A stretch of DNA of 64,000 bases from Paenibacillus sp. MSJ-34. GTDB lineage: Bacteria; Bacillota; Bacilli; Paenibacillales; Paenibacillaceae. Below are positions 51,257 through 59,525 of the stretch, piece after piece. How positions within the stretch are numbered: the stretch's first letter is position 1; each line of letters starts with the position of its first letter. The translations under genes and the position numbers were made by a program. Below the pieces are notes generated by a model. It was not told where the DNA came from, made no database searches, and was given only the letters and a program-made list of their open reading frames with translations. The stretch is from the NCBI RefSeq assembly GCF_018918005.1, contig NZ_JAHLPR010000034.1:18328-82327 (forward strand), given 5' to 3'.

Positions 51257-51988
51257 TCAATAATCGGTATTGTTGAAGCGGACCACCATGCTGTGAACGT
51301 CGGATCGAATGACATTTTCGCAATATTCAAACGGCGTTTCTTCATCGACATAGGTTAAGCGGCGAACGAACAAGATCGGATCGTTGCGTCTTACATTCAG
51401 ATGCATGCTCGCTTCTTCCCCGCATAACACCGCGGTAATCGCTTCTTCGGCATGATGGAATCGGATGTCCGTCTTCTCGCGGATGAGCCGGTAAAGCGAC
51501 ACATTATCGCGCACATCTTGAAAAAAATCGATGCCGCATACCATCTTCTCATTCAAGTAGGCGTCTTCCAACGCGAGCGGAATGCCGTCGGCGTAACGGA
51601 TTCTTTTCAAATGCATAATCGGCTGCCCGATGGACATCCGCAATTGTTGCGCCAACTTTTGATTCGCTGTCCGCCTCGTTACTTCCAACACTTTCGTTTG
51701 CGATACGGAACGGTTTTTCCTTATGTTTTCCGTAAAACCGTGCAGCCGGTTATGATCCCGGTATTGAACGGGGATCGATTTCACGAACGTTCCTTTTCCT
51801 TTTTGCGTATAGAGCACCCCGTTGTACACCAGTTCGTTGATCGCCTGCCGTACCGTAACCCGGCTAACCCCGTATTTTTCCGCATATTCGAATTGGCTCG
51901 GTATCATATCGTCCACCTGATACACTTGATTCACGATGTCGTCCAAAATTTTGTTTTTCAATTGCTTGTACAGCGGCGTGTGGTCCAT
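51257..51988 (-). CDS. GntR-family regulator, HutC/UTRA subfamily
   Basis: 243 residues. The N-terminal winged helix (YKQLKNKILDDIVNQVY, GVSRVTVRQAINELVYNGVL, GKGTFV) and a C-terminal UTRA effector domain (PIMHLKRIRYADGIPLALEDAYL...ILFVRRLTYVDEETPFEY) are complete. The ATG at 51988 has GGAGGG nine bases upstream; a TTG two codons earlier is too close. It heads the three-gene operon and likely binds a phosphosugar or nucleotide metabolite made by its neighbours. Confidence 0.88.
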   Translation of the reverse strand: MDHTPLYKQLKNKILDDIVNQVYQVDDMIPSQFEYAEKYGVSRVTVRQAINELVYNGVLYTQKGKGTFVKSIPVQYRDHNRLHGFTENIRKNRSVSQTKVLEVTRRTANQKLAQQLRMSIGQPIMHLKRIRYADGIPLALEDAYLNEKMVCGIDFFQDVRDNVSLYRLIREKTDIRFHHAEEAITAVLCGEEASMHLNVRRNDPILFVRRLTYVDEETPFEYCENVIRSDVHSMVVRFNNTDY

Positions 51989-52078
51989 TATCAATTCCCT
52001 CCTTTCATGTTAGCTTGATATAATGATAATACAAGTTGTGCGGAATTTGAACTCTTTTCCATTTTCATAGCGAATTGG

Positions 52079-52780
52079 TTATTGGAACGATCCGGTCAAA
52101 TGCCGATCCCGCGTCTTAAGGCTGCGCTTCCCGATGACCGCCATAACGGACAAGACGCCTAGGAAAGCGGCCTGGGCAAAGAAAAACAACCCCCAAACGA
52201 TCGCCGGAATCCCCGTCATCCGGGCCAAATTCGCGGCGTCTCCCGCTCCGTCGGGAGCCAGAATGCTGAGCGCTAAAATATCAAAGGCGGAAACGACCGA
52301 ACTGATCAACAGCAGAACGTATAAAGAGAACGTGATCGAAGACAGCTTCTTCCCATCTTTCATCCGCATCGTGAAAAACAGCAGCAGCGAGAAAATGATC
52401 AACCATAATATGCCGTAAAAATTACGCACCCATAACAATAAATTGACAACGGAAAAAAGGAACAGGACGCCCAAGATCACTTTATCCTTCTTCCACCGCC
52501 ATAAATACGCAAAAAAGACAACGGCCAGAGAGGAAAACACATAGCCCGCGATGCTCGTAATCAATCCTCCCAAATAGGATCTGGATCCGGTGAGCGTCAC
52601 CCCTTCCGCATTGGCGAACAACTCAATATAATATACTTTGCCGCTCATCATCAATACGGCCAATGCGTGCCCGCTCTCGTGGATCATCGTATCAATGACG
52701 CGCAGAAATGCGCCGATAACCGGCAGCTTCATCAGAATGACCGTCGCCAATACGAGAACGGTATACTTTACTATTTTCAA
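52079..52780 (-). CDS. M50-like membrane metalloprotease
   Basis: 233 residues with five or six membrane helices. The zinc-binding motif MIHESGHALAVL (HExxH) lies at the end of the first helix. M50B-type proteins are intramembrane metalloproteases or related membrane proteins. The second zinc ligand (an Asp in an NxxPxxxxDG-like motif) is not obvious, so activity is uncertain. It starts 20 bp after the stop of the MFS gene, in the same orientation. Confidence 0.75.
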   Translation of the reverse strand: MKIVKYTVLVLATVILMKLPVIGAFLRVIDTMIHESGHALAVLMMSGKVYYIELFANAEGVTLTGSRSYLGGLITSIAGYVFSSLAVVFFAYLWRWKKDKVILGVLFLFSVVNLLLWVRNFYGILWLIIFSLLLFFTMRMKDGKKLSSITFSLYVLLLISSVVSAFDILALSILAPDGAGDAANLARMTGIPAIVWGLFFFAQAAFLGVLSVMAVIGKRSLKTRDRHLTGSFQ

Positions 52781-52799
52781 GACGAACCTCTCCTCCCCG

Positions 52800-54137
52800 T
52801 TACCTGACCGCTCCTTGATCGCGGTCCTTGGCTGCCGGCACGCCCTCCGGCTGCAGAGGCCGAACCAATTGCCTGCGCAGGAACAACCACGATACGATCG
52901 GCGAACTGCCGATCGCGAGCATCAGCCCCGCCATCGCGAGCGGCGACTTGGTCAGCGCCACGACGGCTATAAACATAACGGTACCGAAAATTCGGCCGAT
53001 ATTCAAGCCGGTTTCGCGGAAAATAACGTACTCGACGCGATGTTCCGCGCTTTCCTTCGTCCGCCCGATCGCATCGAACGAGGCCGACGTAATCGGAATG
53101 CCGTACAACGGATAGAACAGGGCGACGCTAATCCCGAAAATCAGCAATGTCGTAAAGTTGATTTTGATAAAGAAAGGCAAAATGGCCGCCGTGATCGCGA
53201 GCGACCCGATAAGCATCGATCGGCTGCGCAGCGAAGGTTTCATCCAACGCCCGGCGAAATAGTAGGCGAGCAGCGACACGGCCGAAGTAAGGAGCGAATA
53301 GTTTCCAACCTGCAGTTCCTTCTTCGTGGCCAAATATACCATCAGACCGATGAGAAACGTAAAGACCCCTTCCCTGACCCCCTGCGCGATAAGCGCCGGA
53401 AAAACATGGCGCCACGGACTGTCCCGCTTGCCCAGCTGCCGAAATGCGTGCAGCCATTCGAACCTGTCTTGCACCGGCCGTTTTTTGAGAAAAAAACTGA
53501 AAATGACGGCGACGATAAACGTGACGAGCGACATGGTGAAAATAACGCGGTATCCCGTTGTATTGCCGGTTCGGGCAATCAAAAATCCCGATACCCATGG
53601 CGCGATCATGCTTGCCAACGAGCCGAGCAGGCCGGACCAGCCATTGAAGCGATCCCGGTTTCCCGGTCCCGTCGCTTCAAAATAGACAACATTGAACGCG
53701 ACCCAGAAAAGGGTGAAAGCCAGACCCTGGAGCGCGCCGAGCGGCACGATGTATACGGCGGCCCGCTTGCCGAAGAATAAGACGGATAAATAAAACAAGG
53801 CCGAGAGGGCGACGCCGAGACGCAAACAATTCATCTTATTATGTTCCTTCACCCATTTGGCGATGGCCCACATGCCGAGCGCGCTCGCCACTTGCTGCGA
53901 TAACGCGAACCAGCCGATGACCAGAAGATCCGATTTCGCTTTCCATAAATAGACGTTGATGAAGGTGCCCGAGAGCGCATTGGCGACCGCGAACAAACCT
54001 TGAATGACCAATAAAAGCACCGTCTGCTTGTCCAAACGTCCCGATTCGCCATGCCCGCTTCGTACGGCGTTTCCTTCAACGATGCCGCCTGCAACCGTTT
54101 TGTTCGTTATGAAAGTTCTTTGTTTGCTTTTTTGCAT
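52800..54137 (-). CDS. Major facilitator superfamily transporter
   Basis: 445 residues with twelve predicted membrane helices. The first helices (VLLLVIQGLFAVANALSGTFINVYLW) and the gap between helices 6 and 7 fit an MFS efflux or uptake permease. The C-terminal tail is charged. No substrate-specific motif recognised. Transcribed before the M50-like gene, and they probably form a pair. The N-terminal 40 residues are polar; the start ATG follows GGGAGAAG. Confidence 0.8.
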   Translation of the reverse strand: MQKSKQRTFITNKTVAGGIVEGNAVRSGHGESGRLDKQTVLLLVIQGLFAVANALSGTFINVYLWKAKSDLLVIGWFALSQQVASALGMWAIAKWVKEHNKMNCLRLGVALSALFYLSVLFFGKRAAVYIVPLGALQGLAFTLFWVAFNVVYFEATGPGNRDRFNGWSGLLGSLASMIAPWVSGFLIARTGNTTGYRVIFTMSLVTFIVAVIFSFFLKKRPVQDRFEWLHAFRQLGKRDSPWRHVFPALIAQGVREGVFTFLIGLMVYLATKKELQVGNYSLLTSAVSLLAYYFAGRWMKPSLRSRSMLIGSLAITAAILPFFIKINFTTLLIFGISVALFYPLYGIPITSASFDAIGRTKESAEHRVEYVIFRETGLNIGRIFGTVMFIAVVALTKSPLAMAGLMLAIGSSPIVSWLFLRRQLVRPLQPEGVPAAKDRDQGAVR

Positions 54138-54210
54138 TGCTTCTCCCTACCGTCTTCCTTTTTTTGCGGCAATTCTCATTTAAGATGCCCCAAAATACGG
54201 CAAAGAAAAC

Positions 54211-54244
54211 GTAGAAAAGAAAATAGACCGGCGAATCGGTCTAT
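54211..54244 (-). terminator. Terminator of the malic enzyme gene
   Basis: Minus-strand ATAGACCG-ATTCGC-CGGTCTAT followed by TTTCTTTTC. Confidence 0.8.
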
Positions 54245-54283
54245 GAAAGCAATCTATTAAAATGCGGCGAAACGGCCCTCCGC

Positions 54284-55717
54284 TTACGGCTTGGCCGCCA
54301 TCTCTCTTCCTTTGCGGCGGCGGGCGACGCCCGATTCGTAGGCGGCTTTGATAACGGCCGATTTCACTTTGTCCACGACATTGCTGTTGAATACGCTCGG
54401 AATAATATATAGTTCGTTTAGCTCGTCCTCCGTAACGACCGAAGCGATCGCATGCGCGGCGGCGAGTTTCATGCGTTCCGTAATTTTCGAGGCCCGGCAA
54501 TCCAATACGCCGCGGAACATGCCCGGAAAACAGAGGACATTGTTAATCTGATTCGGATAATCGGAACGGCCCGTAGCCATAACGCGGACATACGGTTCGG
54601 CTTCCTCCGGCAAAATTTCCGGCGTCGGGTTCGCCATCGCGAACACGATCGGGTCCGGAGCCATATTCCGCACGTCGACAGCCGTAAGCACTTTCGGTCC
54701 CGACAAGCCGATGAATACATCCGCCCCTCCGATCGCTTCCGAGAGCGGCCCTCTGACGAGATGCGGGTTCGTATGTTCGGCATACCATTGCCATGCAGGG
54801 TTGTCATACGCCTCCCCGCGAACGAGCGCTCCCGCCCGGTCGACGCCGACGACGTTGCGAACGCCGGCAGCAAGCAAAATTTTGGTGCAGGCGATACCCG
54901 CCGCGCCGATGCCGCAGACGACGACTTTGCAATCGGTCAGCTTCTTGCCGACCACCTTGACCGCGTTGAGAAGACCGGCCAGCAGAACGACGGCCGTGCC
55001 GTGCTGGTCGTCATGAAACACGGGGATATCCAGTTCGTTCATTAACCGTTCTTCGATTTCGAAGCAGCGCGGCGACGATATATCTTCCAGATTAATGCCG
55101 CCGAAAGCGGGGGCGATCGCCTTGATCGTTCGGATAATCTCTTCCGTGTCCTGCGTGTCAAGACAGATCGGGAAGGCGTCTACGCCGGCCATTTGTTTAA
55201 AGAGCATCGCCTTTCCTTCCATGACCGGCATCGCCGCCTCCGGACCGATGTTGCCGAGCCCGAGCACGGCCGTGCCGTCCGACACGACGGCAACCGTATT
55301 GCGTTTAATCGTCAATGTGTGCGCTTTCGAACGGTCTTCGTGAATCGCTAGACAAACGCGCGCGACTCCCGGCGTATACACGCGGGATAAATCGTTTCTG
55401 TTCTTAATCGGCTGCTTCGGAGTCGTTTCGATTTTCCCGCCGAGATGCATGAGAAATGTCTGATCGGACACATTAATGACCTTAACCCCGTTCATCTTCT
55501 CCAATTTGCCTACAATTTCGTCCGTTTGCGCCGGATCGGCTACGTTCACCGTAATATCCCGCGTCGACGTCGTCTTCCCTACGCGATAGACGTCAATGGC
55601 CATAATATCGCCGCCCGCGTCGCTGATCGCGGTGGCGATTTGCCCGAATGTAACGGACTCCTTATGCATTTCCAACCGTAAAATAATATTCGTATCCGCG
55701 CCAGTGGAACCGGCCAC
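54284..55717 (-). CDS. NAD-dependent malic enzyme with N-terminal ACT domain
   Basis: 477 residues. An ACT-like regulatory domain (about 8-85, LRLEMHKESVTFGQIATAISDAGGD) precedes the malic enzyme core, with SRVYTPGVARVCLAI, FHDDQHGTAVVLLAGLLNA and the dinucleotide fold VVVCGIGAAGIACTKILL. It oxidatively decarboxylates malate to pyruvate. The start is taken as GTG 55717 behind GGGAG at nine bases; a TTG six bases earlier is closer than usual. It lies 57 bp downstream of aspartase in the same direction, so aspartate can be turned to fumarate, malate and pyruvate. Confidence 0.9.
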   Translation of the reverse strand: MAGSTGADTNIILRLEMHKESVTFGQIATAISDAGGDIMAIDVYRVGKTTSTRDITVNVADPAQTDEIVGKLEKMNGVKVINVSDQTFLMHLGGKIETTPKQPIKNRNDLSRVYTPGVARVCLAIHEDRSKAHTLTIKRNTVAVVSDGTAVLGLGNIGPEAAMPVMEGKAMLFKQMAGVDAFPICLDTQDTEEIIRTIKAIAPAFGGINLEDISSPRCFEIEERLMNELDIPVFHDDQHGTAVVLLAGLLNAVKVVGKKLTDCKVVVCGIGAAGIACTKILLAAGVRNVVGVDRAGALVRGEAYDNPAWQWYAEHTNPHLVRGPLSEAIGGADVFIGLSGPKVLTAVDVRNMAPDPIVFAMANPTPEILPEEAEPYVRVMATGRSDYPNQINNVLCFPGMFRGVLDCRASKITERMKLAAAHAIASVVTEDELNELYIIPSVFNSNVVDKVKSAVIKAAYESGVARRRKGREMAAKP

Positions 55718-55774
55718 ACCCAATCACTCCCGCAATAATAAATTTGAACAAGAGCTCTTCCGAATGTTTCAACT

Positions 55775-57202
55775 TCAATGCTTATGCGCCAGGCTTGACC
55801 CGGCAATGCCGGGATGAGTCATTTCGAACGGATCGAGGATGCGATCCAGTTCTTCCTTCGATAGCAGCTTGCTTTCCAGACACAGCTCGCGCACCGACCG
55901 TCCGGTTTGCGCGGCCTGCCGGGCGATTCTCGCCGCCGTCTCGTATCCGAGGTACGGATTCAATGCGGTAATGATGCCGAAGCTTCGCTCCACATATTGC
56001 TTGCACACTTCTTCGTTCGCTTCGATTCCTTCGACGCAATGCGTTCGGAACACCTGAAACACCTGATTCATCAGCCGCAACGATTGCAGCAAATTGTACA
56101 CCAGCACAGGTTCCATGACATTCAATTCCAATTGTCCCGCCTCGGAGGCGAGGCAAATCGTATGATCGTTGCCGATCACTTGAAACGCCACTTGATTGAC
56201 GACCTCGCACATGACCGGATTCACTTTGCCCGGCATAATGGACGAACCGGGCTGCCGGGCGGGCAAGTTGATTTCGTTCAAGCCTGCGCGCGGCCCCGAA
56301 GCCATAAGACGCAAGTCGTTGGCCACCTTCGACATATTCATCATGCATACTTTGAGCGCGGCGGACACTTCCGTATAAGCGTCCGTATTTTGCGTGGCGT
56401 CGACCAAATGTTCGGCGGTAACGAGCGGAAACCCGCTCAGTTCCGCAAGCAATTCCACCACTCTCCGGATATATAGCGGATCGGCATTGAGTCCCGTGCC
56501 GACTGCCGTAGCCCCCATATTCACTTCGTATAAATGGGTTCTCGTTTGCTTAATCCGCCCCAGATCGCGTTGCAGCACCCGCGCGTAAGCGGCAAATTCC
56601 TGACCGAGGCGAATCGGCACTCCGTCTTGCAAATGCGTGCGCCCCATCTTGATAATGCCGTCGAACTGCCGGGCCTTGCCTAGAAACGCTTCATGCAATT
56701 GACCCAAGGTCGCCAGAAGTTTCTCGATGAACGTGAGCGTGGCGATATGAACGGCGGTAGGAAACGCGTCGTTCGTCGACTGAGCCATATTGACATGCGT
56801 ATTGGGGCTAACGACGGCATAGTCTCCCTTCTTGCCGCCGAGCAGTTCGATCGCGCGGTTCGCAATCACTTCGTTGGCGTTCATATTCATGGATGTGCCT
56901 GCGCCGCCTTGAATCGGATCGACGATAAATTGGTCATGCCAGCGCCCGGCAATCACTTCATCGGCCGCTTGGACGATCGCCCGCCCGATCGATAGCGGAA
57001 GCCGTCCTGTCTCCATATTGGCCAAGGCGGCCGCTTTCTTGACCAAGGCCATCGATTTGATCAGTTCCTCGTCGATCCGATAGCCGGTAATCGGGAAATT
57101 CTCCGCGGCTCTGATCGTTTGGATGCCGAAATACGCATCGGCGGGAACCTCTCTCGACCCCAGAAAATCAGACTCGATTCTTACCGTTTCATTTGCCATC
57201 AT
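55775..57202 (-). CDS. aspA: Aspartate ammonia-lyase
   Basis: 475 residues of the fumarase/aspartase superfamily. The C1 region (GSREVPADAYFGIQTIRAAENF), the C2 region (SPNTHVNMAQSTNDAFPTAVH, with the active THVNMAQSTND) and the C3 signature GSSIMPGKVNPV are intact. It deaminates aspartate to fumarate. The start ATG 57202 follows GGAGGTT at good spacing. Upstream is 257 bp of AT-rich sequence shared with a divergent gene. The malic enzyme gene follows 57 bp after its stop. Confidence 0.93.
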   Translation of the reverse strand: MMANETVRIESDFLGSREVPADAYFGIQTIRAAENFPITGYRIDEELIKSMALVKKAAALANMETGRLPLSIGRAIVQAADEVIAGRWHDQFIVDPIQGGAGTSMNMNANEVIANRAIELLGGKKGDYAVVSPNTHVNMAQSTNDAFPTAVHIATLTFIEKLLATLGQLHEAFLGKARQFDGIIKMGRTHLQDGVPIRLGQEFAAYARVLQRDLGRIKQTRTHLYEVNMGATAVGTGLNADPLYIRRVVELLAELSGFPLVTAEHLVDATQNTDAYTEVSAALKVCMMNMSKVANDLRLMASGPRAGLNEINLPARQPGSSIMPGKVNPVMCEVVNQVAFQVIGNDHTICLASEAGQLELNVMEPVLVYNLLQSLRLMNQVFQVFRTHCVEGIEANEEVCKQYVERSFGIITALNPYLGYETAARIARQAAQTGRSVRELCLESKLLSKEELDRILDPFEMTHPGIAGSSLAHKH

Positions 57203-57397
57203 AAGCAACCTCCACGTTGTCCTTTTATTTATAGTGTAACAATATTTTCGTCGATTAGAAAGATTTATTGTATCAATTAATTTTATTTTTCAGTACGTTT
57301 CCATTATATGTTGAAGTTGTTCATTGGATTACAGCTTGTTTGACCGATAACAAATATTACTAAATTGGAACGATTTTGACTTTCCTGTGCTGTAAAC

Positions 57398-57426
57398 TTG
57401 TTTTTCCCTATGAGGCCTTATACAAT
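57398..57426 (+). promoter_or_regulatory. Sigma-A promoter of the toroid-like protein gene
   Basis: TTGTTT (57398-57403), 17-bp spacer, TACAAT (57421-57426), about 35 bp upstream of the GTG start. Confidence 0.6.
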
Positions 57427-57459
57427 CGACGATAGATTGAAGAAAGAGAGGGGAAAGCC

Positions 57460-59100
57460 GTGTTTGAACAAAGATTGAACGAAATCGTCTTCCATACGGC
57501 ATGTATGGCCGCAAGGCGGCCGCTGCGCGAAAGCGGATTATGGCATCACGGAGACATTCGCAACAATTTTTACGATGCTTCCTATATCATTGCCGCTGCC
57601 GCCGATACGACAATGGAATTGCCTTTTGATCGTATGGAAGCGGTAGAACGGGCGGAACGGGTTTTGCTGCAAGTGGTGCGGCTGCAGGATCGAACTCCGG
57701 GAAGCGCGACCTACGGACATTGGCCGCTAGGTCTGGATCCCGATCCCGCCGAAGCCAAGCCGAATCCGCTTCCTGCGGAATTGATGGGGCTGCTGATGGC
57801 CTATTTTGTGAAACGTTATCGGCATGTATTGTCCGAGTCGCTGCAAGCGGAATTCCGAATTGCGTTCGAAACGTTGTATCGGAGCGATTTTTATCGAACG
57901 CCGCTTTACCATTATCATCATCACGAGGCGAAATATACCGCCGCCAAATTAATATACGGAACGATGTTCGGCGATGCCGGCTTGCTCGACGACGGTATCG
58001 CCTGCCTGAAAGCGACGCTGGACCGGATCAAATCCGCAGGGATGACGGAATACGGGTGTTTGCCGTGGTTCTGGCATTGGATTCAGGCTTTTGCATGCGC
58101 ATTTCATTGCGTGGAGCGGCAGGATATCAAGGATATGCTCGCCGAAATGCTCGATTTTCTATGGGAAGAACGGGCGGCTTTTTATTGGAAAGGAACTTGG
58201 ATCGGAGCCCATTCCCGCGGGCTTGCGCATGATATTCCGTCCGATGGGAACGTCTTGTTCGATTATGTCCAATTCGGCGACTTTTCTTTCCCGGAAACCG
58301 TCCCGCGCGTGGAATATGCAGGGCTGTTGTTCTATCCCGCCCCGGATTCCGTCCGGGCCCTGGCCGTCGGGCGATCTTTCCCTGCGGAGGTCAAGAAGCT
58401 CGTTCCCCCCAAGCCGGAAGCCTCCGCTTACGAAACGTTACATAGTTATGTATACGTAGAAGAACATTACGCGGTCGGAGGCATGTGGGAACGGACGTTG
58501 GAATTCGACAACGAGCAGCATCGATGGAGCGCCACTCTGCCCTTAACGGGAAACGGGGACGCCAATAAAGCGTTTTTCTTTCATCCCGGGGCAGGCTTTG
58601 CGGGCGAAGATTCGGCTGATTGGAGACATCAGAGCGAAGTCGAGGAAGTTTTGCTGCACCGCAATGTAGTCATGGCGCTGTACCCTATTTCCGACGAAGG
58701 TCCGGACTATATCGTCGGATGTTTGCCGAAAGGGCGCTGGCTGGACCAAGACCGCGCCATATTCGGACAGTGCGGGGACGTGTATATCGCGGTATACCTG
58801 ATGCAGCCGTATCGGATGACGCTGACGGACCGGGCATGGCGGGTGATCAGTCCCGGCCGCGCCAACGGCGTTGTGATGGAGGTCGTGGATGGCCGGGCAG
58901 CCCGGCAGGCGGGAATGGCGGATCTGGAGTCGTTTGCCTCGGCCAGACTTGCCACAAAGGCCGTATTCGATCAGGAGAAACTTGCTGCACGCTATGAAAC
59001 GACAAACGGAGACGTGCTGGAGCTCCGGTGCGATCGCCGCGATGCGGTCAAACGGAGCGTGAACGGCGTCCCCGTTCGTTTTGACGGGTATGAGCGTTAG
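57460..59100 (+). CDS. Unrecognised 546-residue protein with toroid-like N-terminal half
   Basis: 546 residues starting at GTG (57460) behind GAGAGGGGAA. No signal peptide or membrane segment, so it is cytoplasmic. The first ~280 residues are helical, with regularly spaced aromatic and His residues (YHYHHHEAKYTAAKLIYG, CLPWFWHWIQAFACAF). The second half is beta-rich (VYVEEHYAVGGMWERTLEF, FFFHPGAGFAGEDSADW). This resembles the (alpha/alpha) toroid plus beta-sandwich layout of some polysaccharide lyases and hydrolases, but no specific motif convinces me. Its promoter diverges from aspA. I do not assign a function. Confidence 0.7.
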   Translation: MFEQRLNEIVFHTACMAARRPLRESGLWHHGDIRNNFYDASYIIAAAADTTMELPFDRMEAVERAERVLLQVVRLQDRTPGSATYGHWPLGLDPDPAEAKPNPLPAELMGLLMAYFVKRYRHVLSESLQAEFRIAFETLYRSDFYRTPLYHYHHHEAKYTAAKLIYGTMFGDAGLLDDGIACLKATLDRIKSAGMTEYGCLPWFWHWIQAFACAFHCVERQDIKDMLAEMLDFLWEERAAFYWKGTWIGAHSRGLAHDIPSDGNVLFDYVQFGDFSFPETVPRVEYAGLLFYPAPDSVRALAVGRSFPAEVKKLVPPKPEASAYETLHSYVYVEEHYAVGGMWERTLEFDNEQHRWSATLPLTGNGDANKAFFFHPGAGFAGEDSADWRHQSEVEEVLLHRNVVMALYPISDEGPDYIVGCLPKGRWLDQDRAIFGQCGDVYIAVYLMQPYRMTLTDRAWRVISPGRANGVVMEVVDGRAARQAGMADLESFASARLATKAVFDQEKLAARYETTNGDVLELRCDRRDAVKRSVNGVPVRFDGYER

Positions 59101-59189
59101 AGGGGGCGGCGGTTCACGCTTGCCGCAAATGCGGCTTGGCTTCTGCGGGGCGGGGGTGCCTCTACGGTCAACTTATTAATCTTCATCGG

Positions 59190-59216
59190 CCTTTTGTCGA
59201 AATCCCCTTCCCTCAG
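59190..59216 (+). repeat. Dispersed 27-bp repeat, copy C
   Basis: Begins CCTTTTGTCGAAATCCC, ends CTCAG. Confidence 0.7.
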
Positions 59217-59239
59217 AAGCCGGTCGTTGCGAGTATTTT

Positions 59240-59282
59240 CAGCCTTCTGTCGAAATCCCATTCACTCAGAAGGCTGATTTTT
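59240..59282 (+). terminator. Terminator formed by repeat copy D
   Basis: Perfect 10-bp arms CAGCCTTCTG / CAGAAGGCTG, 17-base loop, then ATTTTT. The repeat copy itself supplies most of the hairpin. Confidence 0.6.
59243..59269 (+). repeat. Dispersed 27-bp repeat, copy D
   Basis: Begins CCTTCTGTCGAAATCCC, ends CTCAG, and is extended by AAGGCTG so that its ends pair. Confidence 0.75.
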
Positions 59283-59380
59283 CCGTTCAGGCGACAATCG
59301 GCAGTTGCTTGAAGTTCTTTGCGATATCCCTTTTGTATTTGGGTCATTAAAAGGGCTTATTTATCCGCCCCTCTGTCCGA

Positions 59381-59407
59381 CTGATTCAAGGGGATATCGA
59401 CAGAAGG
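59381..59407 (-). repeat. Dispersed 27-bp repeat, copy E
   Basis: Inverted; minus strand begins CCTTCTGTCGATATCCC, ends ATCAG. Confidence 0.7.
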
Positions 59408-59471
59408 CGGCATGAGCAGATTACCGGGACAAGCGAGCACTAGTTTACGCGGGTGCCTTTGGATACATAGT

Positions 59472-59511
59472 AAAGAGAGGAACCAACCCCAAACGGCTGG
59501 TTCCTCTTTTC
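59472..59511. terminator. Terminator of the SLH-protein gene
   Basis: AGAGGAACCA / TGGTTCCTCT perfect 10-bp stem, with TTTT on the plus side and CTTTA on the minus side. It lies 14 bp past the minus-strand stop at 59526. Confidence 0.7.
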
Positions 59512-59525
59512 ATGTTATTCCTTTT

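Larger units (their letters stand above)
59101..59525. other. Intergenic interval with three copies of the dispersed repeat
   Basis: 425 bp without a gene. It holds copies C, D and E of the 27-bp repeat, the terminator formed around copy D, and a bidirectional terminator at 59472-59511. Confidence 0.7.
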
